Below, piece by piece: positions 45,228 to 54,117 of a stretch of DNA of 64,000 bases. The position numbers and the translations under genes were made by a program. The DNA is taken from positions 62,001 through 126,000 of the forward strand of contig JADZEQ010000001.1 in the NCBI GenBank assembly GCA_020850455.1, read 5' to 3'. The notes under the pieces were generated by a model, which made no database searches, had not been told where the DNA came from, and saw only the letters and a list, made by a program, of their open reading frames with translations. Source of the DNA: Sphingomonadaceae bacterium. GTDB taxonomy: Bacteria > Pseudomonadota > Alphaproteobacteria > Sphingomonadales > Sphingomonadaceae. Position 1 is the stretch's first letter. Each line of letters opens with the position of its first letter.

Positions 45228-47003
45228 ATGGACGCCGGACAAAATTCATCCATCCTCAGCGATGCCATCGTCATATTGGGTGCAGCGGGCATCGTCATAC
45301 CGGCTTTTGCCCGGCTGCGCATCACCCCGATCATCGGTTTCATATTGGTTGGCGTGCTGGTCGGTCCGCATGGGCTGGGCAGTCTGGTCGGGCAATATCC
45401 TTGGTTGCAATGGATGAGCATCCAGAACGGCCACGCTATCGAACCTTTTGCCGAATTCGGCATCATCCTGCTGCTCTTTTCCATCGGGCTTGAACTCAGC
45501 TTTCGGCGCTTGTGGACGATGCGACGGCGTGTTTTTGGGGTCGGCCCGGGCAAATTATTTGGCGGCGGGTTAGTCATCGCGCTGGCATTGATGCTGACCG
45601 GGCATAGCTGGCCGGCGGCCGCCGGTTTGGGCGTTGCGCTCGCCATGTCATCGACGGCGCTGGTGCTGCCAATTTCGGGGACCAGCGGGCGCGTCGGCCA
45701 AAATGCCTTTGCCATGTTGTTGTTTGAGGACCTGGCGCTCGTCCCGATCATCTTTCTGCTCGGCGCGATTGGCCCAGCGGCGGGTGAGGATGCGGTCGCC
45801 TCCCTCACCGCCATTTTGATGCGCGGTGGGCTCACCATCCTCATCTTGGGGCTGATCGGCTGGTTTTTTCTGCCGATATTATTTGCGCAAGCCGCACGCG
45901 CCAAAAGCCCGGAACTTTTCCTGTCCGCCAGTCTGCTGGTTGTCATTGTTGCGGCGCTGGCGACATCCAACGCCGGACTATCCCCCATCGTCGGCGCGTT
46001 GATCGCCGGACTGTTAATTGCCGAAACCGAATATCATGGCGAAGTGGAAGGGATTATTGCGCCCTTCCGCGGTCTCGCGCTTGGGGTGTTTTTGATTACG
46101 GTTGGCATGCAGATCAATCTGGCAGCGTTGGCAGCGGATTGGCCGCGCCTCACCATCGCGGTGCTCAGTGTGGTGGCGATCAAGGCAATGGTGACCGCAG
46201 CTTTCCTGCGCTGGGCGCGCGTCGGGCGCGGAACGGCGGCAGAAGTGGGGTTGTTGATGGGCAGTCCGTCGGAAACCACCCTGATCGTGCTGGGCGCAGC
46301 GGTGCAGGCAGGGCTGATTGCAACGGACACGGCGGCTTTCTGGCAGGTAGTGACTGCCATCGGCCTCACCATCACCCCCTTGCTCGCCAGTCTCGGCCAT
46401 CGTCTGGCGCGACGCATCGACACCAGCCTGACCGGCAAAGCGGCGGCTACGGGCGATGTGCCGCAGGTGCTGATCATCGGCTTTGGCCGGGTCGGACAGG
46501 TGGTGGCCGACCTGTTGGTAGAACATGACCGCGCCTATACCGCCTATGAATCGGACATCGACACCGTCGCAGAGGCGCAGCGACGTGGCTATCAGGTCAG
46601 CTATGGGGATGCGGCGCGCGGCAATTTCCTCGACCATTTTGTCGATACGCGCCTGTCAGCCGTTGTCCTCACCATGGATGATCCGGCGCAGCAATTGCGC
46701 CTGATCCGCCGACTGCGCGCGCGCTATGACGATATTCCCATCATCACCCGTGCGCGTGACAGCGCCGATGCCGCCGCCCAATATCAGGCCGGGGCCAACG
46801 ACGCGGTGCCCGAAGCGCTGGAAGGGAGCCTGCAAATGGCCGAAGCGGTGCTGGTTGATATTGGCGTCGCGGTCGGCCCGGTCATTGCGTCCATCCACGA
46901 ACATCGCGCAGCGGTGCGTGCACGCATTTTGGGCGACAATGGCGCGGATGGCATCGATGGCGCGCCGCGTCCGCGCGCGGCGGTGCGGCGGCGCAGCGTG
47001 TAA
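45228..47003 (+). CDS. CPA2-family monovalent cation:proton antiporter with RCK domain (KefB/KefC-like)
   Basis: A 591-residue protein. The N-terminal two thirds are a Na+/H+-exchanger fold of about twelve spans, with AMSSTALVLPI and LLMGSPSETTLIVLGAAVQAGLIATDTAAFW. The C-terminal part is an NAD-binding RCK/TrkA-N domain (VLIIGFGRVGQVVADLLVEHD, then YESDIDTV). Such proteins exchange K+ or Na+ for H+ under metabolite gating. ATG at 45228 is chosen with GGAG upstream. It ends nine bases from the convergent M16 peptidase gene. Confidence 0.9.
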   Translation: MDAGQNSSILSDAIVILGAAGIVIPAFARLRITPIIGFILVGVLVGPHGLGSLVGQYPWLQWMSIQNGHAIEPFAEFGIILLLFSIGLELSFRRLWTMRRRVFGVGPGKLFGGGLVIALALMLTGHSWPAAAGLGVALAMSSTALVLPISGTSGRVGQNAFAMLLFEDLALVPIIFLLGAIGPAAGEDAVASLTAILMRGGLTILILGLIGWFFLPILFAQAARAKSPELFLSASLLVVIVAALATSNAGLSPIVGALIAGLLIAETEYHGEVEGIIAPFRGLALGVFLITVGMQINLAALAADWPRLTIAVLSVVAIKAMVTAAFLRWARVGRGTAAEVGLLMGSPSETTLIVLGAAVQAGLIATDTAAFWQVVTAIGLTITPLLASLGHRLARRIDTSLTGKAAATGDVPQVLIIGFGRVGQVVADLLVEHDRAYTAYESDIDTVAEAQRRGYQVSYGDAARGNFLDHFVDTRLSAVVLTMDDPAQQLRLIRRLRARYDDIPIITRARDSADAAAQYQAGANDAVPEALEGSLQMAEAVLVDIGVAVGPVIASIHEHRAAVRARILGDNGADGIDGAPRPRAAVRRRSV

Positions 47004-47012
47004 CCGGGCGGT

Positions 47013-50000
47013 TCAGCGCGAAACTGCCGCCTCCGCCGTGGTCGTCTCAACCGCCGGACTTGCCCGATGCACCGGTGCCGGCCCTGCACTGGCCAAATCC
47101 AGCGAAGGCACCGGCGTCCCATCGGGCAGAATGATCAACGAAACACCGCTTTGCGGCGCGAGATATTGCCGCGCCAGCGCCTGCACATCCGCCGCCGTCA
47201 CCGAACGCAAATCGTTCAGATAGCTACGCAGCGACAGGAAGATACGCGGGTCGCGCGATGCCCCCTCCGTCTCCCGCATCCAGAACACATTGCCCGAAGA
47301 GGCGCGCAATAATTGTTCGACAATCGGTTCCACCGCGCGCTGCAATTCATCTGCGCTGACCGGCGTCGTCGCCAATTCAGCGGCAATTGCCCGCGCGCTG
47401 GACGCGACAAGCGCGCTATCCTCTGGCCGGGTCATGCCGCCGACTAAAATATAGCTGCCATGCGCCAGCCGGTCGGACCAGCGGCTGACCACCGCCTGGC
47501 TGTAACTCGCGCCGCTATGGTCGCGCAGTCGGTCATAAAGCCGGTCGTTGAAAATGGCAGCCAGCACGTCGAGTTTGCGCGACAATTGCACATTGGCGAT
47601 GCCGCCCCCCGTCGGATAGGCAAGGACATAGGCCGCTTGCGATGCAGCCCCGCTGTGCCGCGCGACAATGGGGTTGGCGCTGGGCACGGCAAAATGCACA
47701 TCGCCGTCGGTTGCACTTGTCACCGCCGCCGGTCGGGCGGCCATCGCGCCGAAGGTCGTGCGCAACATGGTTTCCAAGTCGACATTGCCGACGTCGCCGA
47801 AAATCTGCACCTCAATCGGCCCTTGGCGCAACAGTGGCTCCCAAAAACGGCGGAATGCAGCCGGGGTCAGCCCCTCCACCTCCGCGCGGGTGGGCGGGCC
47901 CCAGCGGCGGTCACCCGAATAGACAAGGCTGTCCAATTCGCTTTCCAGCACCGCATTGGGCGAATTACGCAACAGGTCGAAACCGGCCAGCCGACCGGCC
48001 CGCGTGCGCAATACCGGGTTCGCCTGCCAGCCCGGCGCCACCAGCTTGGCGGCCAGCAATTTTAGCTGATCGGCCAAATCGCTGGGCTGAGTTTCAGCTG
48101 ATAATTCAAAGGCATCATCATCGACGGCAAAGCTCATGCCGATCTGTCGACCATCTGATAATTGGTCGAGCTGGCTGATATCAAAGCGGCCGATCCCGCT
48201 TTCAACGAGCGCCGATTCACCTGCCCACAATAAATTGGGTTGATCAGGTGCCAGTGCCCGACGCCCCGCCCCCCAACGCACGCGAATACGCACTTTATTG
48301 GGCTCGATATTGGTATTGCGCACCAGCGCCGTCACGCCGTTGGCAAATTCCCAACGCTCCAAATCCGCCCAGGGGGATGGTGTGCGCGACACCAGCCGCC
48401 CCGGCGCCCCCAGCGACGGCAAGTCGGCAAAACGGATGGCGCGCGCATTGTCATTGGCAGCATTGCGGACGTTGACGTTGCGGTTGACTGCAGCGGCGAG
48501 GCGCGCTTCCCCATCTGCCACCGCATTCGGGGTGACCATCAGCGCGCGTGTGGCGGTGCCGACGAACAGCGCGCGGATGCGCCGCTGCATCTCCGCAGGG
48601 GTCGCCAGCGGTGCAATCGACTGCCAGATGGCGAGCGCATGGTCGGGGCTGGTTGTCGTTTCGCCAATATCGACCGCGTGCAGCAAATCATCGGCCTGTT
48701 TGGTCGCCGGTTCATTTTGTCGGTTGGCATTTTCACGCGCCAAAAATGTTTCGACGTTGGAAAATTCGCGGGTAATTGCCGCCTGATCGACCGCGCGCGC
48801 GCCCAGCGTCGCGACGACGGTGCGCGCATCAACCAACGCGGCTTCCCAATCGCTGTCGAGCGGCACGACGGACAGCGCCGTTAAATCCGCCGAACGCGAT
48901 GGCTTGTCGGTGGAAACCTGCGCGCTCAAATAACGCGCGCCGCTGCGTGCGCGCTCCTCCAACTGGCGGTTGATGATGATTGTCGCCAGCGAATCGAGCA
49001 TCAAACCTTGGGTATAAGCGATGGAATCGGTCACCCGATGCCATGGACGCATCACCACTTGCTGGACGGTCAACGGCTGGCCCGGTTCGACAATCACCCG
49101 CGACACCGGCCCATCGGTTGCCGGCACGCCCAGATCGGGTTCGGCGGGGCGCGGGCCCCTGCCCTGCCAATCGGCAAAATTGGCAACAATCGCCTGTTCA
49201 AAAATTGCGGGGTCAAGGTCACCCGCCACCGCAATGACGACACGTTCGGGCCGGTACCAACGCTGATGAAAGGCGCTGATTCCTGCGCCATTTGCTCCGT
49301 TCAACGTCGCTTCGCTGCCGATGGTCGCGTGATCGCCCATCAACTGCCCACGGAAAATATGGCTGCGCGCCGCCTCATCCACCCGAAAGTCCGGCCCCTC
49401 ACGCTCGCGCCGTTCGGCGATGACAATTGGCCGTTCGGCATCCACCGTCGCATTGGTCAATACCGGGTCGCGGATCATCCCCGACAGCAAGCGGATACAT
49501 TCGGCGACCGATTCCGGGGTCGCCGACGGAATGTCGAGTTGATAGACGGTTTCCGTCTGTCCGGTGTGCGCGTTGGAATCGCTGCCAAAGGCGACGCCCA
49601 ACCGCTGCCATGCGCGCCGCGCCTCCCCACTCGGCAGATAGCGCGATTCGCGAAAGGCAAGATGTTCGATGAGGTGCGCCCAGCCCGCTTCCTCCGGTTG
49701 CTCCATCAGCGAGCCGGCATCCACACGCAGTCGAATCGTCACCTGCCCGGGCGGCACACCATTGCGCCGCACCGCAAAGCGCAAACCATTGTGCAAAGTG
49801 CCAAATTGCCAGCCGATATCGGGGGGAATGTCGCTGCCCGCATAAAGCCATGCGCTATGATCAACGCTGGCGTTGGTCGCCGCTGCTACCGGACGGCGCG
49901 GCGCCGTGCTTTGCGCGGCGAGCGGCGCGGGTACCAACATGGCGAGCGCCGAACACAGCATCAGCGCGCGTGCAGAGCCTTGGGCAAATTTTGCGAAAAT

Positions 50001-50033
50001 TATGGGGGTTCGGCGCATATTGTCGTTGGTCAT
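47013..50033 (-). CDS. M16-family zinc metallopeptidase, exported, double-length
   Basis: A 1006-residue protein with a signal peptide (about 20-42, ending PLAAQS) and an M16 catalytic domain. The inverted zinc motif HLIEH is H120-H124. The family's downstream M16C domains follow, with FHQRWYRPERVVIAVAGDLDP near residue 265 and a second inactive-type repeat in the C-terminal half. Large exported M16 peptidases such as PqqL degrade peptides or process periplasmic proteins. ATG at 50033 gives a clean signal peptide; ATG at 50045 or 50018 is possible. It is divergent from the nitrilase-like gene. Confidence 0.88.
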   Translation of the reverse strand: MTNDNMRRTPIIFAKFAQGSARALMLCSALAMLVPAPLAAQSTAPRRPVAAATNASVDHSAWLYAGSDIPPDIGWQFGTLHNGLRFAVRRNGVPPGQVTIRLRVDAGSLMEQPEEAGWAHLIEHLAFRESRYLPSGEARRAWQRLGVAFGSDSNAHTGQTETVYQLDIPSATPESVAECIRLLSGMIRDPVLTNATVDAERPIVIAERREREGPDFRVDEAARSHIFRGQLMGDHATIGSEATLNGANGAGISAFHQRWYRPERVVIAVAGDLDPAIFEQAIVANFADWQGRGPRPAEPDLGVPATDGPVSRVIVEPGQPLTVQQVVMRPWHRVTDSIAYTQGLMLDSLATIIINRQLEERARSGARYLSAQVSTDKPSRSADLTALSVVPLDSDWEAALVDARTVVATLGARAVDQAAITREFSNVETFLARENANRQNEPATKQADDLLHAVDIGETTTSPDHALAIWQSIAPLATPAEMQRRIRALFVGTATRALMVTPNAVADGEARLAAAVNRNVNVRNAANDNARAIRFADLPSLGAPGRLVSRTPSPWADLERWEFANGVTALVRNTNIEPNKVRIRVRWGAGRRALAPDQPNLLWAGESALVESGIGRFDISQLDQLSDGRQIGMSFAVDDDAFELSAETQPSDLADQLKLLAAKLVAPGWQANPVLRTRAGRLAGFDLLRNSPNAVLESELDSLVYSGDRRWGPPTRAEVEGLTPAAFRRFWEPLLRQGPIEVQIFGDVGNVDLETMLRTTFGAMAARPAAVTSATDGDVHFAVPSANPIVARHSGAASQAAYVLAYPTGGGIANVQLSRKLDVLAAIFNDRLYDRLRDHSGASYSQAVVSRWSDRLAHGSYILVGGMTRPEDSALVASSARAIAAELATTPVSADELQRAVEPIVEQLLRASSGNVFWMRETEGASRDPRIFLSLRSYLNDLRSVTAADVQALARQYLAPQSGVSLIILPDGTPVPSLDLASAGPAPVHRASPAVETTTAEAAVSR

Positions 50034-50160
50034 CCAAAACGGCATAGGAAGGGCAGCTTTCGCTGGGCTGAACATATATCTATGCCGCCTTTGCCACGCG
50101 GCATCTATGCCGTCTTTGCTGGGCGGCGCAAAGCTGGATTTTGGGGTGAGAGGGCAAATT

Positions 50161-50976
50161 ATGGCACGTATCGCGCTCTTGCAGATGACCAGTGGAATTT
50201 TGCCCGCCGAAAATGGCGATGTACTGGCCCGCGCCGCGCAGACCGCAGCGGAGGGCGACGCACAGATGCTCTTTGCCCCCGAAATGGCCGGCCTGCTCGA
50301 CCGTGATCGGGCGCGCGCAGCGGCGCATATCGCCGATTTTGCCGGCAACCCCTATTATGCTGCGGTGGTTGCTGCTGCACGCAAAAATCATCTGTGGATA
50401 CATGCAGGGTCCATCCCCCACGCAGGTGCCGACGGCAAATGGCGCAACCGCAGCTTTGTGGTGGATGATCAGGGTGAATGCGCCGCGATTTACGATAAAA
50501 TCCATCTGTTCGACGTCGATTTGGCGAGTGGCGAAAGCTGGCGTGAATCGAACGCCTATGCTGCTGGCGAATGCGCTGCCATGGTGGACACGCCGGTCGG
50601 CAAATTGGGTCTAACCATCTGTTATGACCTGCGGTTTGGCGAATTATTCCACGCCTATGCCCGCGCCGGGGCAGAGTTGATAACGGTCCCCGCAGCCTTC
50701 ACGCGCCCGACTGGCGAGGCGCATTGGGAAATATTATTGCGCGCTCGCGCCATCGAAAGCGGCGCATGGGTTATCGCGCCCGCCCAATGCGGCAACCATG
50801 CAGATGGGCGCGCGACGTGGGGCCATTCGATGATAATCGATCCATGGGGCCGGGTGGTCCACGACAGCGGCGAACATAATGGCGTCGCCATCGTCGATGT
50901 GGATTTGGCGCTGGTGGCAAATGCGCGTGCGCAAATTCCCCAGTTGCAACACCGCCGCCCCTTTGCCCTGCCCTAA
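50161..50976 (+). CDS. Carbon-nitrogen hydrolase (nitrilase/Nit1-like amidase)
   Basis: A 271-residue nitrilase-fold enzyme. The catalytic triad is visible: E41 (FAPEMAG), K113 (YDKIHLFDVD) and C154 (LTICYDLRF). The closest functional class by motif is Nit1/deaminated-glutathione amidase, which repairs damaged glutathione, but the substrate is not proven. ATG at 50161 is where homology starts; longer upstream readings overlap the divergent M16 gene and are dropped. A 292-base gap follows that holds no convincing gene. Confidence 0.9.
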   Translation: MARIALLQMTSGILPAENGDVLARAAQTAAEGDAQMLFAPEMAGLLDRDRARAAAHIADFAGNPYYAAVVAAARKNHLWIHAGSIPHAGADGKWRNRSFVVDDQGECAAIYDKIHLFDVDLASGESWRESNAYAAGECAAMVDTPVGKLGLTICYDLRFGELFHAYARAGAELITVPAAFTRPTGEAHWEILLRARAIESGAWVIAPAQCGNHADGRATWGHSMIIDPWGRVVHDSGEHNGVAIVDVDLALVANARAQIPQLQHRRPFALP

Positions 50977-51204
50977 TCGCGCGGGCAAAATTGACTATAT
51001 GGCAGAAAATGCGGTCAATAGTCGCCCTACTTCGTCATTCAGGCGCCATCTGAGCTGGGACAGAATTTCGCGCAGAACGTCGGACACGCGGAATATCTGT
51101 TCACCCCAACCCAGCAAATGACGGATCACATCAGTCGGGCAGTCCGCACTAGTCTGTCATGGTTCGGGCCGATGCATGTCGCTGCGCCCGCGTTGCGGAC
51201 ATGC

Positions 51205-51237
51205 CGAAGGGCCCGCCGCGAGTCGCGACGAGCCCTT
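51205..51237. terminator. GC-rich hairpin after the small secreted protein gene
   Basis: GAAGGGC and GCCCTTC pair over an inner stem (CGCGA-G-TCGCG). It lies 32 bases beyond the stop of the minus-strand gene at 51269. No T-run is present, so an intrinsic terminator or mRNA-end hairpin is only likely. The rest of 50977-51268 shows no supported gene. Confidence 0.45.
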
Positions 51238-51268
51238 CTGAAACTCTATGCCGTGTAAGTCGGGTGAC

Positions 51269-51514
51269 TTACGGGCTGGTCGGAGCGTTCGACGAACCGC
51301 CAGCAGCAATCACGATACCAGCGATCACAGCCAGACCGCCGAGCAGTGCGAACAGCCAAGTTGCCGAGCCACCATCTTCACCAATGGCGAGACCCGAAAC
51401 CGTCGTGTCAGCGCGCAGGCCGTCAAACTGGGCCGGAGCGGCCGAAGCAGCGACCGGAGCAATCGCCATCGAAAATGCGGCAGCAGCAACAACCGCTTTC
51501 TTGAGGAACTTCAT
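51269..51514 (-). CDS. Small secreted protein with C-terminal membrane segment
   Basis: An 81-residue protein of unknown function with a signal peptide (about 1-25, FLKKAVVAAAAFSMAIAPVAASA). A short loop (APAQFDGLRADTTVSGLAIGEDG) precedes a strong membrane segment at the C-terminus (WLFALLGGLAVIAGIVIAAGG). Such short Sec-exported proteins are widespread in sphingomonads but unnamed. ATG at 51514 has GGAGAAG upstream; a longer frame from 51583 is rejected. It stands alone between a hairpin and the Nudix gene. Confidence 0.7.
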   Translation of the reverse strand: MKFLKKAVVAAAAFSMAIAPVAASAAPAQFDGLRADTTVSGLAIGEDGGSATWLFALLGGLAVIAGIVIAAGGSSNAPTSP

Positions 51515-51745
51515 ATTCTTCTCCACTGGCAAGTGTCTTGCAACATTGTATTCGAACAGGCCGACATCGCCGAAAAGGGACATCGTACCCCTCTGCCTGC
51601 TCCGTCGCTTTTATGCACAAAGCCCCACGCGTGCAAGGGGTTTTGACCAAAAAATTGTGGCATCACAGTCACAATTGTCGCCATTTCCCACGCCTTGCAG
51701 GGCCAAGTGCAGCAATGCCAATAGTAAATTCAGCTTAGCAAAAGA

Positions 51746-52621
51746 TTAACCGCGCATCGTGCGATCAACTAAAACCGATGTATTGGGATATCCGCAATCA
51801 TTGCGAATCGACAAATAGCTTTGCCCGTCGCGCGTTTCGACAAAGGGCGTGATGCGTCGCGGCGCGTAGCGGGCCGCTGATTCGAGCGCCGCCGAATAAT
51901 CGGCGAATTCCGCCAGTCGTTCGATGTTACAGCGAGTCGGAAAAATCATGTGGAGTTCGCCCGCATGGTGCGCGCTGAGCGCGGCAGCCGCGCTCAACCA
52001 AAATAGGTCGCTATTCTCGCTCTCGACGACATGCAACGCATGCTCCCCCTTCGGCGCGCGGGCGAGGTAGAATCGCGTGTCAAACACGCGCTCGGTACGA
52101 AAATTGGGCCGCCAGCGCGCAAAGGGGGTGAGCGCCGCCAGATCAAGCGTCAGGCCATGGGCGGTGAGTAAGGTGGAAAATGGCGCTTCGCTGAGCAGCG
52201 CCGCACGCATGTCGCTCAGCACCCCGGCAACGTCCCCCCGCAACCCGTCAATCCCGATGGCGAGGCCCGTTTCCTCCAGCGTTTCGCGCACCGCCGCCAC
52301 CCGCGCCGCACCATCAGCGGGGGGCAAATCAGCTGCCCATTGCTCCGCCAGATAATGATCGTCTGCATCGACCCGTCCGCCAGGAAAAACCGCCGCGCCT
52401 GCCGCAAAGCGCATATGCGCGGCGCGGCGCACCATCAATATGTCGGGGGGCAGCTGGCCCATTCCGTCACGCAGGATGATGATCGTCGCGGCCGGCATGG
52501 CGGGGGCCAGTCCGCGCTCATCATCATCATCGCTCCACGTCGGGTCAAAATCCGGGTCGACGATATGGTCGGGAATAATCTCTCCCGACTTGGGCGTGCG
52601 GCTATTGTCATTGTTGTTCAT
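51746..52621 (-). CDS. Nudix hydrolase
   Basis: A 291-residue protein. The Nudix box is GGRVDADDHYLAEQWAADLPPADGAARVAAVRETLEETGL, with the REx2EE catalytic helix intact but an insertion of about ten residues before it. Length is well above the 150 or so of a bare Nudix domain, resembling the family related to mammalian NUDT19 (CoA/acyl-CoA diphosphatases). The substrate is unknown. ATG at 52621 has AAGGTGGGG upstream. It is divergent from the DUF4126 gene across 87 bases. Confidence 0.85.
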   Translation of the reverse strand: MNNNDNSRTPKSGEIIPDHIVDPDFDPTWSDDDDERGLAPAMPAATIIILRDGMGQLPPDILMVRRAAHMRFAAGAAVFPGGRVDADDHYLAEQWAADLPPADGAARVAAVRETLEETGLAIGIDGLRGDVAGVLSDMRAALLSEAPFSTLLTAHGLTLDLAALTPFARWRPNFRTERVFDTRFYLARAPKGEHALHVVESENSDLFWLSAAAALSAHHAGELHMIFPTRCNIERLAEFADYSAALESAARYAPRRITPFVETRDGQSYLSIRNDCGYPNTSVLVDRTMRG

Positions 52622-52708
52622 AAGCCCCACCTTGCCGATTGGCTGCGGCTGGGGCAAGCAGATGCGCCAGCTTTTTTGACGTGGTTGTGGTGGAACAAGG
52701 GGACGCAC

Positions 52709-53347
52709 ATGTCGGCTGTTGAAATTATCGCGCTCGCTGCCAGCTTCAGCCTCTTGTCCGGCTGGCGGCTCTATCTGAGCCTGCTCGCGGCAGGCTTTGC
52801 CATGCATTTTCATTTGATCGCGCTGCCTGCCCAGCTCCAATCGCTCGACATTTTGGCAAATCCGTGGGTGCTCGGCGTTGCCGCAACCGGCTTTGTCGCA
52901 GAGTTTTTTGCCGATAAAATTGCCTGGCTCGACAGCATGTGGGACGGGTTGCACAGCATTATCCGCCCGCTCGGCGGCGCGCTGCTGGCGCTCGCCATCG
53001 TTGATCCGTCCGACCCGGCGATGCAGGTCGTCACCTTCCTCCTCGGCGGGGGCGGTGCGCTGCTTTCCCACGGGGTAAAGGCCAGCACACGCGCGGTGGT
53101 CAACGCCAGCCCCGAACCATTTTCCAACGCGGTCGTCAGTGCGGGGGAAGATGTGGCGACATTTGGCCTTGCCGCGCTGGCGCTATCCTATCCGCTGGTT
53201 GCGGTGGTCATTGCGGCGGTGATGCTGGTTGCTTCTGTCATCGCGCTCCTCGCGCTGCGGCGCGTTTTGCGACGGATCCGCGCCAATATGGCGCTCGGCC
53301 CCGCGCATATGTTCGGATTGGAGGATAAGGCGGCTGACGCAGGCTAG
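52709..53347 (+). CDS. DUF4126-family membrane protein
   Basis: A 212-residue polytopic membrane protein with about five or six spans. SAVEIIALAASFSLLSGWRLYLSLLAAGFA at the N-terminus, DKIAWLDSMWDGLHSIIRPLGGALLAL in the middle and LLGGGGALLSHGVKASTRAVVNASPEPFSN are the conserved DUF4126 features. No function is established for the family. ATG at 52709 is preceded by AAGGGGA. It is followed 38 bases later by the convergent cysQ. Confidence 0.8.
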   Translation: MSAVEIIALAASFSLLSGWRLYLSLLAAGFAMHFHLIALPAQLQSLDILANPWVLGVAATGFVAEFFADKIAWLDSMWDGLHSIIRPLGGALLALAIVDPSDPAMQVVTFLLGGGGALLSHGVKASTRAVVNASPEPFSNAVVSAGEDVATFGLAALALSYPLVAVVIAAVMLVASVIALLALRRVLRRIRANMALGPAHMFGLEDKAADAG

Positions 53348-53385
53348 GGCAAGCATTGGCTCGCACAGAGCCAACGGCTTTGGCA

Positions 53386-54117
53386 CTACCCCGCCACCGC
53401 CGCCAGCACACGCGCCGCCCAGTCCGGGTGGCAGATGAGGAGATCGGGGATGAGAGTGTCGCGCGCGGCATAATCCATCGGCGCACCGTCCATCCGGCTG
53501 CAATGGAGGCCCGCTGCCGCTGCGACCGCAACGGGGGCAGCATTGTCCCACATATGCTGGCCGCCGGCATGGAGATATATTTCCCCCTCCCCCAACAGCA
53601 CCGCCATCGCCTTGGCCCCGGCGCTACCCATGGGGATCAGCTCTGCGCCAATCGCAGCGGCAACGCGTTCGGCCAATTCGGGTGGGCGGCTGCGGCTCAC
53701 CAACATGCGCGGCGGCTCGACGAGCGGTGCGGGTGACCGACCATCCGCGCTTGACAATGTCATGCCCCGCGCGGGGAGCGCGACCGCACCAACCACCGCC
53801 CGCCCATCGATGGTGAGCGCAACATGCACCGCCCAGTCATCGCGCCCTTCTGCATATTCGCGCGTGCCATCGAGCGGGTCGATAATCCACAGCCTTTTTG
53901 CCCCATGGCGCGCGCCATCATCCGCCACCTCTTCGGACAAGACGGCATCATCGGGCCGGTGCGCCGCCAGCTCAGCGAGCAGAAATGCGTTGGCCGCGCT
54001 GTCCCCGGCATCGCCCAGCGCCTTGCCCGTCCATTCGGCATCGGCGCGCAATGCGCATAAAATTGCACCTGCTTCACGCGCCAATCGCGCGGCAAGTGCT
54101 GCGTCATCCTCAACCAT
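53386..54117 (-). CDS. cysQ: 3'(2'),5'-bisphosphate nucleotidase CysQ
   Basis: A 243-residue inositol-monophosphatase-fold enzyme. SEE (61-63) and [24 protein letters not shown] (DPLDGT 80-85) hold the Mg2+ ligands, and [10 protein letters not shown] is the C-terminal motif. CysQ recycles PAP, the by-product of sulfate assimilation. It overlaps the end of cysNC by eight bases, third in the cysD-cysNC-cysQ operon. Confidence 0.92.
   Translation of the reverse strand: MVEDDAALAARLAREAGAILCALRADAEWTGKALGDAGDSAANAFLLAELAAHRPDDAVLSEEVADDGARHGAKRLWIIDPLDGTREYAEGRDDWAVHVALTIDGRAVVGAVALPARGMTLSSADGRSPAPLVEPPRMLVSRSRPPELAERVAAAIGAELIPMGSAGAKAMAVLLGEGEIYLHAGGQHMWDNAAPVAVAAAAGLHCSRMDGAPMDYAARDTLIPDLLICHPDWAARVLAAVAG

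Noticed and set aside
49008..50306. 432-codon open frame antisense to the M16 peptidase
   Set aside because: Shadow frame; composition is Arg/His/Gly-rich and unlike a folded protein.
51000..51122. 40-codon frame after the nitrilase-like gene
   Set aside because: No good ribosome-binding site, no hydrophobic or conserved segment, and it lies in otherwise empty sequence.
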